From assembly GCA_903877095.1 (NCBI GenBank), contig CAIRCP010000080.1:68259-111545 (forward strand): a stretch of 43,287 bases of DNA, in the 5' to 3' direction. The position numbers and the translations under genes were made by a program. Source of the stretch: an uncultured Actinomycetes bacterium. GTDB taxonomy: Bacteria; Actinomycetota; Actinomycetes; Mycobacteriales; Mycobacteriaceae. A model generated the notes under the pieces. The model made no database searches, was not told the origin of the DNA, and was given only the letters and a program-made list of their open reading frames with translations. Every line of letters begins with the position of its first letter. Position 1 is the stretch's first letter. Positions 1-7,522 of the stretch are shown piece after piece.

Positions 1-139
1 CCAACTCTGTGTTGGCGGCAGCGACAGCCCGCCGGCGGCCCGTCTGGACTTTGTCGGTGACCGCGGCAAGCAGCTCCGGATACCAGTCCGGGACCATGCC
101 CTTCGGCGGCGGTGCGGGAAAGTTGACGTTCTCAGCCAC
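1..139 (-). CDS. DUF1016 (YhcG-type) PDDEXK nuclease-family protein, N-terminal fragment
   Basis: Only the first 46 codons lie in the window; the gene runs off the left edge. The start is a GTG two bases after the hsdS stop codon, with a GAGG sequence about nine bases upstream inside the hsdS end. The visible peptide contains VPDWYPELL followed by a helix with TGRRAAVAAAN, which resembles the N-terminal DUF1016_N domain (a helical domain normally followed by YWxIGxxI and a C-terminal PDDEXK nuclease fold). DUF1016 genes often sit inside type I restriction loci, so the tight coupling with hsdS fits. The nuclease domain itself cannot be seen here, so function is inferred from family and context. 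Confidence 0.7.
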   Translation of the reverse strand, partial: MAENVNFPAPPPKGMVPDWYPELLAAVTDKVQTGRRRAVAAANTEL

Positions 140-141
140 CT

Positions 142-1266
142 CTACACGACCTCTTCGGCCCGCGTCTCGCCTTGCTTGACGGTGATCTTGCCGCTCATCA
201 GTAGCGGGAGGAGTTCGTCGCGGGTGCGGGCGAGAACTTCGCTTTCACGCTTCCTTGCGGAGCGGAGAGCCAGCAAGCCTGCGCTCTTCTCTGCGAACTT
301 CGCAACCAGCTCCTGATTCGGAGCGGGGACCTCGACCGTATAAGCCTGTTCACGGTTCAGACCAGGTACCGCCGAGTCATGGTTCATTGCGGCAAAGTCA
401 ATGTCGCGCAGCAGGTAGTAGAGATATAGGAGCGGCAAACCATCGTGAGGCTTGACCCAGTAGGTCGTGTCGATTGGAAAAGCGGGACCATCTATCCAAT
501 GCGTAGCTCCGACAGTGCCCTTGCGTCCAATCACAAGTACAGGCCCGTCGACGAGCTTCACGTCGTGGTATCCAGCTACCCCACCGCTGCCAACAACAAC
601 CACATTCCCGCCGTTTCGATTCGGCGCCGGCAGAGCTCTGCCGTAGTTGAGAGACAACAGCGACCCTAGGCGAACCATGGAGACCTCCGACCGCGCTTCG
701 CGCGCCCAGGCGCATAGGAGCTCATCGGCACGATCGGAGACCACACGGTTCGCCGCCATCTTGTCCTCCAGCGCGTTGAGGACTTCGGCGATTCCGCGCT
801 GCTCCACCAGCGACGGAACTCTCATCTGCACACTCTTGAGTGAAGCTAATGGTTGGCCAATCCCCGGGGTGCCGACAGACGAAGCCATTGTTAGCAATTG
901 GCTACAACCGTCGGCCTTGAAGTACCAATAAGCAAATTCAGCATCGACCTTCTCTGGGTTGAATCGAGCGCGCATCATGCTTGTCGACATCATTGATCGG
1001 TCAGCTACGAGACCCACTCGACCAATCGCGCCCCGATGCGGGAACACAAGATCTCCCGATTCGAGAACACTTCTAGCTAGACGTGTTGCGGTTTCCTCCG
1101 AGATGCGGTCCGCACGCGTCATGTCAGGATGTCGGAGATCTCCAAGGTGCCCACCGGCAACTACGGGAAGTCCCTCCTGCACGTATGAATCCGCCTTCAT
1201 GCTGGACCCAAATGGGCCAATGGCCACATCTGCGAGTTCTCCAACTGAACTGGTCGTCCAACTCAT
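142..1266 (-). CDS. hsdS: Type I restriction-modification specificity subunit HsdS
   Basis: A 374-residue protein with the two-fold layout of HsdS: a first target recognition domain (about residues 5-148), a conserved helix beginning PSLVEQRGIAEVLNALEDK (151-185), a second recognition domain (about 197-313) and a terminal helix (about 318-362) ending RDELLPLLMSGKI. Each recognition domain reads one half of a bipartite DNA target, and the helices set the spacing and bind HsdM. The ATG overlaps the hsdM stop by four bases (ATGA), indicating translational coupling. Base composition of the recognition domains is visibly less GC-rich than the surrounding genes, as usual for exchanged hsdS alleles. 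The target sequence cannot be predicted by eye. Confidence 0.92.
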   Translation of the reverse strand: MSWTTSSVGELADVAIGPFGSSMKADSYVQEGLPVVAGGHLGDLRHPDMTRADRISEETATRLARSVLESGDLVFPHRGAIGRVGLVADRSMMSTSMMRARFNPEKVDAEFAYWYFKADGCSQLLTMASSVGTPGIGQPLASLKSVQMRVPSLVEQRGIAEVLNALEDKMAANRVVSDRADELLCAWAREARSEVSMVRLGSLLSLNYGRALPAPNRNGGNVVVVGSGGVAGYHDVKLVDGPVLVIGRKGTVGATHWIDGPAFPIDTTYWVKPHDGLPLLYLYYLLRDIDFAAMNHDSAVPGLNREQAYTVEVPAPNQELVAKFAEKSAGLLALRSARKRESEVLARTRDELLPLLMSGKITVKQGETRAEEVV

Positions 1267-2879
1267 CGAAGTCTCCCCAGCTGTGTGCGGACTACAGCAT
1301 CCAAGGTCAACGACGCATCCAACGCCGCGGTCAACTCCTCAGACAGTCTGGTGATCTTCTCGTCCAACGGTTCGCCATCAACCTCACCTTCCGCAGCGCC
1401 GACATACCGGCCCGGAGTGAGCGCAAAGCCAGCTGCCTTGATCTCTTCTAGCGTGGCACTCTTGCAAAAGCCGGAGACGTCGCGGTACTCATCAACGGCG
1501 GAATTGCGACCGCGCCAAGCACGAAATATGTTGGCAATTCTTTGGATATCGCCGTCGCTATCGTCAGAGAACGTACGTTCAACGCGGTCGACCATGTGGC
1601 CGAGTTCACGGGCGTCGATGAACAACACCTGGCCGCTGCGGTCGATCCTGCCGCCCTTGCCCGCGGACTTGTCTTTGGCGAAGAACCACACGCACGCGGG
1701 AATCTGGGTTCCCCGGAAGAGCTGGCCGGGCAGGGCGAGGATGCATGAGACGACATCGCCCTCAACCATCGCCCGCCGGATCTCGCCCTCGCCTCCACTC
1801 TTGGAAGTCAGCGTGCCGTTGGCCATCACCACGGCGGCTTCACCGTGCGGGGCCAGTTTGCTCAGGATGTGTTGCATCCATGCGAAGTTCGCGTTGCGCA
1901 CCGGCGGCACCCCGTAGCGCCAGCGCGGGTCGTCCTCGCGCCGCACCCAGTCTTTGATGTTGAACGGCGGATTGGCGAGTACATAATCCGCCTTGATATT
2001 CGGATGGATATCGCGGGCGAAGGTGTCCTGCCAGACGGTGCCCATGCCGGCGCTGTCGATGCCGTGGATGGCGAGGTTCATCTTCGCCATCCGCCAGGTG
2101 CGCTCGTTGAACTCCTGGCCGTAGACGGCGATGTTGGTCGGATCCTCTTCGTGGCGTTCAAGAAATTTCTCGGCCTGCACGAACATGCCGCCTGAACCGC
2201 AGCACGGGTCATACACCCGGCCTGAGTGCGGTTCCAGGATTTCGACCAGCGTCCGCACAATGGACTGGGGCGTGTAGTACTCCCCACCCCGTTTACCCTC
2301 GGCCTTGGCGAACTTATCGAGGAAGTATTCATAGACCTCGCCCAGCAGGTCCCGCGCCTTGGAGGCGCCTCCGCCGGTGAAGCGCGCCGAGTTGAAGAGG
2401 TCGACGAGTTCGCCGAGGCGCCGCTGATCGACGTTGTCGCGACCGAACATGGTCGGCAGCACGCCGCGCAGTGACTCGTTGGCATCCATCAGCCCACGCA
2501 TCGCCTCGTCAATGAGATTGCCGATGGACAGCGCATCGCTGGTGGCCGATGCCGGAACGCCTTTGGCAAGCTTGGCCAGGTATCCCCAGCGGCACTCGCG
2601 CGGCACCCAGAACACTCCGCTTCCGACATACTCGTCACGGTCTTCCAGGGTTTCGCTGATGAATTGCTCAGGCTCACCGTCGAGTTCGGCCGCGAGCGCG
2701 CCGCGCCGCTCCTCGAATGCGTCGGAGACGTACTTGAGGAATACCAGCCCCAGCACCACATCTCGGTACTGGGAGGCGTCCATGGAACCGCGCAGCTTGT
2801 CGGCCGCCTTCCACAGCGTGTCCTTGAGTTCCTTGCTTGTCGACGGCGCGTCCGCCGTCTTCACCGGTGTTCTCGCCAT
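1263..2879 (-). CDS. hsdM: Type I restriction-modification DNA methyltransferase subunit HsdM
   Basis: A 538-residue N6-adenine DNA methyltransferase. The N-terminal helical HsdM domain (about 13-150) is followed by the catalytic fold, with the AdoMet-binding motif DPCCGSGG at 224-231 and the catalytic NPPF at 303-306. Both key motifs are intact, so this is the active methylase of the locus. An AAGGAGG ribosome site lies about ten bases before the ATG. The first 19 bases overlap the end of the upstream fusion gene, and the stop overlaps hsdS by four bases, so three genes are translated as one coupled unit. No hsdR is in the window; it would be expected past the left edge. Confidence 0.95.
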   Translation of the reverse strand: MARTPVKTADAPSTSKELKDTLWKAADKLRGSMDASQYRDVVLGLVFLKYVSDAFEERRGALAAELDGEPEQFISETLEDRDEYVGSGVFWVPRECRWGYLAKLAKGVPASATSDALSIGNLIDEAMRGLMDANESLRGVLPTMFGRDNVDQRRLGELVDLFNSARFTGGGASKARDLLGEVYEYFLDKFAKAEGKRGGEYYTPQSIVRTLVEILEPHSGRVYDPCCGSGGMFVQAEKFLERHEEDPTNIAVYGQEFNERTWRMAKMNLAIHGIDSAGMGTVWQDTFARDIHPNIKADYVLANPPFNIKDWVRREDDPRWRYGVPPVRNANFAWMQHILSKLAPHGEAAVVMANGTLTSKSGGEGEIRRAMVEGDVVSCILALPGQLFRGTQIPACVWFFAKDKSAGKGGRIDRSGQVLFIDARELGHMVDRVERTFSDDSDGDIQRIANIFRAWRGRNSAVDEYRDVSGFCKSATLEEIKAAGFALTPGRYVGAAEGEVDGEPLDEKITRLSEELTAALDASLTLDAVVRTQLGRLR

Positions 2880-4876
2880 ACGGCGCTGTCCTCCTTCTGA
2901 GGGTCGTGAGTTGAGGTGCCTTGGGCTTTGACTTCCCGGAGTTGCGCCGTCAACGTTCCGGCGGCCACTCCGTTCGCGAGTTCGTGTTCGAGCGCATCGA
3001 GCGTTGCAAGCTCAGCTGCGAGTTCGGCGCGGCGCACCGCAGCACGATCCAAGCTCAATTCCAATGCGGCGCTTGCCTCTAGCGGAATCGCGCGGACCGT
3101 CCACGACGTGGTGTCCGTGCCATTCTGCGCCCTGATGTCAGCAGCTAACACCGCGGGCAGCACCCGAAGACTGCGGGCGCCCTTGGGCAGGCAGCGCGCG
3201 ATCCGTGCCGGAGCCTGCACGACGCAGCCGCCGGTCTGATCGACGATGGCCTGCGGAGCGCCGGTTGGCACGAAGATGACATCACCCGGCTCGGTGAGCT
3301 TTGCCCGTGGTGCCGCAGATTCCAGAATGAGACGGTCGATTCGACGCGCACCGACTGGCGCCTGTCCTCGGACTTCGTCGGCACCGATCACTGCGACGGT
3401 GCCGGAACCGGCGGCAAGGCAGTCCTTGTTCGCAATCCGCGCCCCTTTGATGATCCGCATCAGCCGCGCAGTCCCTTTAAATGCCGATGACCACGGGATG
3501 GGCATGCGCACGTGATCGGCAGAGGATGCGGCCACGTCGATGTCATCGATCATCCCCGCGTCGCACTGTGCCGCCAAGTCCCAAACACGGCTCAGCGCTG
3601 CGCCTTTCACTTCCAAAATCGGGTCGAAGACCGGCCAGCTCAATAGGTGCCGGCGTAGCACCACCGGGGTGCTGCGCGGTGCGCTGCGCAGAAACGAGTG
3701 TTTCCCTGTCAAACCCGACACGGCAGCGACCACATCGGCAGCCACGGCGTCGTTTTCGGCCGCATCGAGCGCGTGGTCCGTGTGGTCCGCGTACACCGTC
3801 GTTGGCGGTGTGGCATCGTCCGTCGGCGCCAGCACCCACAATGCGAGGCGGCGTCGCCCGCCGTTGCGGCACATGCCTTTCGGAAGACGCGCGACATATC
3901 GCAGGGGTGCGACATAGTGCTCACCGCGGGTGAGCGCATCACGGCGATGGCGCTCGGCCTGACCGGTTAGGGGGTCGACCAACAGGGCAGCTGGACCGAC
4001 GATGAGCGCTCGTCCTCCGGCGCCAAGTTCCATGGCGATGTCGTTGACCCAGTCAAAGAAGCTCTCCGAATCACTGAGGGTGGCTGCGGTCCATTGGCCG
4101 ATGAGAAGCGCTGTGCTCAAACGGTCGTTCGTTGTCACTGCGTGCAGCGTGGCTCCGGCGGCGTCAAGGCTGCGCCAGGCTGCGCACTGCCACGCAGTGT
4201 CAATCAAGTGGTCAAGGATGCCGAGCTCGGGCTGCTCATGTTCGCTGAACAAGCGAAAGGCGCGCTCTACCAACATGAGTCCGCCGGTGCGGTACGGCAC
4301 TACGAGTCCATCCGTGTTGCGGGCCAGTTCAGCAACAACGGCGTGCAACAGACTCGCGCCAGGACTGCTCAGCATCTCGGCGTGATCCCGCAAGCGCGGG
4401 AGAGACACCATGCGATCCAGAACATGTGCCGCACTAAACCCAGCCTCAACGAGGCGGTCAATCTGACTTGTCAGCTCGGCGTCCGCCATCAGCTCGAAGG
4501 CGGCCTCGGCCGGCAGGAGCTTCTCATGACCGACAGTGACGATCTCCGGGAAGACTGCCTCCAGTGGGCAGCCAGTCAGCGGCTCCCCAAGCTTGGCGTG
4601 TAGCAATAGGAGCAGCGACGAATCATCCAGGCGGTCGGCCGCGGCGTCCAACAGCGACGAATGGATCATCACGTCGTCGGCGGCGTGGGCGTTGTTTCCA
4701 CGTCCCGTCACCCGGAGCCACTCGGCCACTTGATCAGCATCGAAACGTAAGTCGGTATCAGTAACGGGGTCGGGGAACGGTGTACCCGACTGGGCGTAGC
4801 GACCGCGCCAGACGGTGACGACGGGTCGGGAGACACCGGCGAGGTCCGCGATGTCCTGCATCGACAACATGTCCAC
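2861..4876 (-). CDS. HTH protein fused to a degenerate N6-methylase and HsdS-like region
   Basis: A 671-residue protein, first gene of the restriction operon. Residues about 5-54 form a MerR/excisionase-like helix-turn-helix (MQDIADLAGVSRPVVTVW, then a basic wing and DADQVAEWL). The middle resembles an N6-adenine methylase whose motifs have decayed: where DPxCGxGG is expected there is VPYRTGG (about 193-199), and no NPPF is present, although the following segment FFDWVNDIAMELGAGGRALI (about 273-292) still matches the methylase fold. The C-terminal third (about 495-650) resembles one HsdS recognition domain followed by a long helix. A GTG start at 4876 is chosen because AGGAGGG (4881-4887) lies directly before it; a GTG at 4909 and an ATG at 4870 are alternatives. 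Function is unknown: a DNA-binding regulator or an extra specificity/structural subunit are both possible. Confidence 0.7.
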   Translation of the reverse strand: MDMLSMQDIADLAGVSRPVVTVWRGRYAQSGTPFPDPVTDTDLRFDADQVAEWLRVTGRGNNAHAADDVMIHSSLLDAAADRLDDSSLLLLLHAKLGEPLTGCPLEAVFPEIVTVGHEKLLPAEAAFELMADAELTSQIDRLVEAGFSAAHVLDRMVSLPRLRDHAEMLSSPGASLLHAVVAELARNTDGLVVPYRTGGLMLVERAFRLFSEHEQPELGILDHLIDTAWQCAAWRSLDAAGATLHAVTTNDRLSTALLIGQWTAATLSDSESFFDWVNDIAMELGAGGRALIVGPAALLVDPLTGQAERHRRDALTRGEHYVAPLRYVARLPKGMCRNGGRRRLALWVLAPTDDATPPTTVYADHTDHALDAAENDAVAADVVAAVSGLTGKHSFLRSAPRSTPVVLRRHLLSWPVFDPILEVKGAALSRVWDLAAQCDAGMIDDIDVAASSADHVRMPIPWSSAFKGTARLMRIIKGARIANKDCLAAGSGTVAVIGADEVRGQAPVGARRIDRLILESAAPRAKLTEPGDVIFVPTGAPQAIVDQTGGCVVQAPARIARCLPKGARSLRVLPAVLAADIRAQNGTDTTSWTVRAIPLEASAALELSLDRAAVRRAELAAELATLDALEHELANGVAAGTLTAQLREVKAQGTSTHDPQKEDSAVWREHR

Positions 4877-4958
4877 CCGGCCCTCCTCTTCAGCGATGTC
4901 GTAGCGCACCTGGCGAACACGACGTTAGAGCGGGCGCTCCCCTCAATCAAGCATGTTG

Positions 4959-4978
4959 TCGATAAGGGGCCTTATCGA
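4959..4978. promoter_or_regulatory. Palindromic operator candidate upstream of the restriction operon
   Basis: Perfect inverted repeat with 9-base arms (TCGATAAGG / CCTTATCGA) separated by GG. It lies in the 170-base gap between the minus-strand restriction operon and the plus-strand gene at 5048, about 83 bases before the presumed GTG at 4876. Position and symmetry suit a dimeric repressor site, with the HTH domain of the first operon gene as an obvious candidate. The surrounding gap is AT-richer than the genes. Binding is inferred, not shown. Confidence 0.5.
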
Positions 4979-5047
4979 ACCAATAGTTGAAAGATTGGCC
5001 GCGGCTAGGGATCGTTCCCTCTGCCATCAGCAGATCAAGGAGGAAAC

Positions 5048-5320
5048 GTGATTCGCCACAATCGACGATCCGAGCAGCCGTCATTCGCCCGACGGGTCCG
5101 CCCGCCGCTGAGCACCTGCTCTACGGGAAAGATCCGTTTCCCCGACCACAGAGCCGCGGTGACGGCCCTGCACAAAGCGGCAACCGAACGGAATTTCGCC
5201 AGGCAAGACGGCCAGGCAACCAGTCGCCACGAAGTGCGCAGCTACCGCTGCAAAGAGTGCAAAGGCTGGCACCTGACGTCACAGCCCAAGCGGGACAAGG
5301 AGCACTCGGCAGCGGCTTAA
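5048..5320 (+). CDS. Small Cys-motif protein, probable zinc binder, unknown function
   Basis: A 90-residue basic protein. Its recognisable features are a CSTGKIRF motif at 24-31 and a YRCKECKGWHLTS motif at 67-79, giving Cys24, Cys68, Cys71 and His75 as a plausible zinc-binding set. Small proteins of this CxTGK...CxxCxGWHLT type are common in actinobacteria and their phages, with no established function. The GTG start follows AAGGAGG by five bases, a very strong ribosome site. It is transcribed divergently from the restriction operon across a shared palindrome, which suggests, without proving, linked regulation. Confidence 0.75.
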   Translation: MIRHNRRSEQPSFARRVRPPLSTCSTGKIRFPDHRAAVTALHKAATERNFARQDGQATSRHEVRSYRCKECKGWHLTSQPKRDKEHSAAA

Positions 5321-5336
5321 CGCAGCGCTAAAGCGC

Positions 5337-5711
5337 TCAGCCCCCTAACAGCGGGATCGGCAGCTTGCCGTTGGCCAGGTCGCCTGCGACGTTCTCGATG
5401 GCCTTCGGGCACAGGAATGAGATCGCCGGCCCGGTGAACATGGTGACCGGCCCCAGTGGGCGCCCGATGACCTCGGAAACCTGTCCGGCGATGCTGGCGG
5501 TGTTCTGCCCACTCTCGGCCAGTACCGGGCACAGTCCGCGGCCTATTTCGGCGGCCTGGGCGGGATCGATCTTGGTCAGACCTAACCCATCGAGCGTGGT
5601 GAGGAAGTCATCGACGCTGCTCGCAGTGTCGGCCTGGGCCGGAACCGCGAAAACGCCGCCGGCCAAGCCGGCAGCCAGGATCAACGAACCGGAAAAACGG
5701 CGAAACTTCAT
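5337..5711 (-). CDS. Secreted DUF732-family protein
   Basis: A 124-residue protein starting MKFRRFSG with a signal peptide (hydrophobic LILAAGLAGGVFAVP, probable cleavage after AQA at about residue 27). The mature part begins with a short helix (FLTTLDGLGL) and a GRGLC motif, with a second cysteine in FLCPKA; two conserved cysteines of this kind are typical of mycobacterial DUF732 exported proteins, a family without known biochemical role. It is transcribed alone, towards the small Cys-motif gene and away from the SDR gene. The DUF732 assignment rests on pattern resemblance. Confidence 0.75.
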   Translation of the reverse strand: MKFRRFSGSLILAAGLAGGVFAVPAQADTASSVDDFLTTLDGLGLTKIDPAQAAEIGRGLCPVLAESGQNTASIAGQVSEVIGRPLGPVTMFTGPAISFLCPKAIENVAGDLANGKLPIPLLGG

Positions 5712-5808
5712 GATCTGACCATCGTAGGCAACCGCGCGGGCGTTACCTCAGCGAATCCGCACTGTTACCCTCGACAGCGACTCGACACCCGTCAAACAGG
5801 GAGCTCTC

Positions 5809-6639
5809 ATGCAGGGATTTGCCGGCAAAGTGGCCGTCGTGACCGGGGCCGGCTCGGGTATCGGCCAGGCACTGGCCATCGAATTGGGCCGCTCCGGCGC
5901 CTCGGTGGCGATCAGCGACGTCGACACCGAGGGCCTGAAGGTCACCGAGGACCGGCTTTCGGCGATCGGTGCCAAGGTCAAGGCCGACCGCCTCGACGTC
6001 ACCGAGCGCGAGCGGTTCCTGCTCTACGCCGACGAGGTCAAGGAGCATTTCGGCAAGGTCAACCAGATCTACAACAACGCCGGGATCGCCCACACCGGGG
6101 ACGTCGAGGTCATGGCCTTCAAAGACATCGAGCGGATCATGGATGTCGACTACTGGGGCGTCGTTAACGGCACCAAGGCGTTCCTGCCGCATCTGATCGC
6201 CTCCGGCGACGGGCACGTGGTCAACATCTCCAGCCTGTTCGGCATCCATTCGGTGCCCGGGCAGGCCGCGTACAACTCGGCGAAATTCGCTGTCCGCGGC
6301 TTCACCGAGGCCCTGCGGATGGAGATGATCCTGGCCCGCCACCCCGTCAAGGTGACCACGGTGCATCCGGGCGGAATCAAGACCGCCATCGCCCGCAACG
6401 CCACCGCCGCCGAGGGCCTGGACTCGGCCGGCCTGGCCGAGTGGTTCGACACCAAGATGGCCCGGACCACACCGGAGCGCGCGGCGCAGATCATCCTGGA
6501 GGGCGTCGCCAAGAACAAGGCCCGCGTGCTGGTCGGCGCGGACGCCAAGATCCTCGACGCCTTCGTCCGGGTGACCGGTCCCGGCTATCACAGGGCGGTG
6601 GTGGCGCTGGCCCGCCGGGCCATGCCGCCCACCCGCTGA
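5809..6639 (+). CDS. Short-chain dehydrogenase/reductase (Rv1245c-like)
   Basis: A 276-residue classical SDR. The Rossmann nucleotide-binding motif TGAGSGIG is at residues 13-20, the NNAG motif lies in IYNNAGIAH, and the catalytic YxxxK is in AAYNSAKFAV with an upstream serine in NISSLFG. It should oxidise or reduce a hydroxyl/keto substrate with NAD(P)(H); the substrate is unknown. A GGGAG ribosome site precedes the ATG. Position next to lpqZ matches Rv1245c in M. tuberculosis. Its stop codon lies inside a 21-base tandem duplication shared with the end of lpqZ. Confidence 0.93.
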   Translation: MQGFAGKVAVVTGAGSGIGQALAIELGRSGASVAISDVDTEGLKVTEDRLSAIGAKVKADRLDVTERERFLLYADEVKEHFGKVNQIYNNAGIAHTGDVEVMAFKDIERIMDVDYWGVVNGTKAFLPHLIASGDGHVVNISSLFGIHSVPGQAAYNSAKFAVRGFTEALRMEMILARHPVKVTTVHPGGIKTAIARNATAAEGLDSAGLAEWFDTKMARTTPERAAQIILEGVAKNKARVLVGADAKILDAFVRVTGPGYHRAVVALARRAMPPTR

Positions 6640-6668
6640 ACCTCAGCGCCCACCCGCTGAACCTCAGC
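6627..6668. repeat. 21-base tandem duplication across two convergent stop codons
   Basis: Two perfect copies of a 21-base unit beginning GCCCACCCGCTGAACC (6627-6647 and 6648-6668). The first copy contains the SDR stop codon; the second contains the lpqZ stop codon on the other strand. The duplication supplies the whole spacer between these convergent genes. Confidence 0.9.
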
Positions 6669-6680
6669 GCCCCAGCGGGT
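6652..6680. terminator. Possible hairpin terminator between SDR and lpqZ
   Basis: Eight-base arms ACCCGCTG and CAGCGGGT with a 13-base loop lie at the convergent gene ends. There is no following T run in either direction, so a role in termination is only suggested by position. Confidence 0.35.
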
Positions 6681-7512
6681 TGGCCGTAAGCCATTCCTCG
6701 GCCACCGCACGCGGATCAGCGCCGGCCTGGACTTTCGTCATCATCTGAACGAGCCCAGCGGTGTCGAGCACACCGGCGAGCTCATTGATGGCCCGCAGCT
6801 GCAACTGGTCGAGTTCGTTGCGCCGGTACAGCGCCACGGCATTCTGCGCCGGGATCAGCGTAGGTTTGCGATCCACCAGCACGATCAGGCTGCCGGGCAC
6901 ATCGGTTGCGGCGGTGCGGGTCCACGCCGCATTAACCACGCCGCTACGCAACGCGTCGAAAAGCATTGCCGGCGTTCCGAATTCCCGGGGTGTGCGAAAC
7001 GCGCACTCCCCTACTGCGTCGGGCGGGTTGGTACCGGTGGGGGCCCCGACGCTCAGCCGGGAACAGTTGCGTACCAGTGCGGCCAGGTCGCGGCCGCCCC
7101 ACGCCGCTGCCGTCGCGTCGGTGACCGCCAGCGCCGGCTTGTCCTCGGCGGCAACCGCGTAGTCGCCGGCGGACACCCCCTCCGGCAGCGCTCCGACCAT
7201 CGCGCGGTACACCTGCTCAGGCGAACGCGCGGTCGATTGGGGGTCGAAGCGGTGCAGCATGCGGCCGGTGAAACCGGTTGCCACACTGACCTTTCCGGCA
7301 TCCAGGGCTGCCAGTGGGTCATCGGAACCCTCGACCCGTGCGGCGGTTCCGTAGTACCGCAGGCCCGCCGCATAGATGTTCGCCAGCAGGATGTTCTCCG
7401 GTTCGGCGGACGCCCCGACGGCCAGCGCGGGACCCGGACCGCCGTGACCCCCGCAGGCGACGGCGAGCACCGCCACCATAGACAGCAGCAGGCCGGCCGT
7501 CCTCGCCCTCAC
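6664..7512 (-). CDS. lpqZ: Lipoprotein LpqZ, glycine betaine-type substrate-binding protein
   Basis: A 282-residue predicted lipoprotein: a signal sequence followed by the lipobox LAVAC, with Cys20 as the lipidated residue, then GGHGGPGP. The mature part resembles OpuAC/ProX-type periplasmic binding proteins (VGASAEPENILLANIYAAGL near the N terminus). It would sit on the outer face of the membrane and capture an unknown, possibly quaternary amine, solute. No ABC permease or ATPase gene lies beside it, as in M. tuberculosis Rv1244. The GTG start is ten bases beyond the malic enzyme stop, so the two genes are likely cotranscribed. Confidence 0.88.
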   Translation of the reverse strand: MRARTAGLLLSMVAVLAVACGGHGGPGPALAVGASAEPENILLANIYAAGLRYYGTAARVEGSDDPLAALDAGKVSVATGFTGRMLHRFDPQSTARSPEQVYRAMVGALPEGVSAGDYAVAAEDKPALAVTDATAAAWGGRDLAALVRNCSRLSVGAPTGTNPPDAVGECAFRTPREFGTPAMLFDALRSGVVNAAWTRTAATDVPGSLIVLVDRKPTLIPAQNAVALYRRNELDQLQLRAINELAGVLDTAGLVQMMTKVQAGADPRAVAEEWLTANPLGR

Positions 7513-7522
7513 GGCGATTAGC

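Noticed and set aside
1..5330. Complete genomic island with attachment sites
   Set aside because: No integrase, tRNA or flanking direct repeat is visible, and the left boundary is outside the window.
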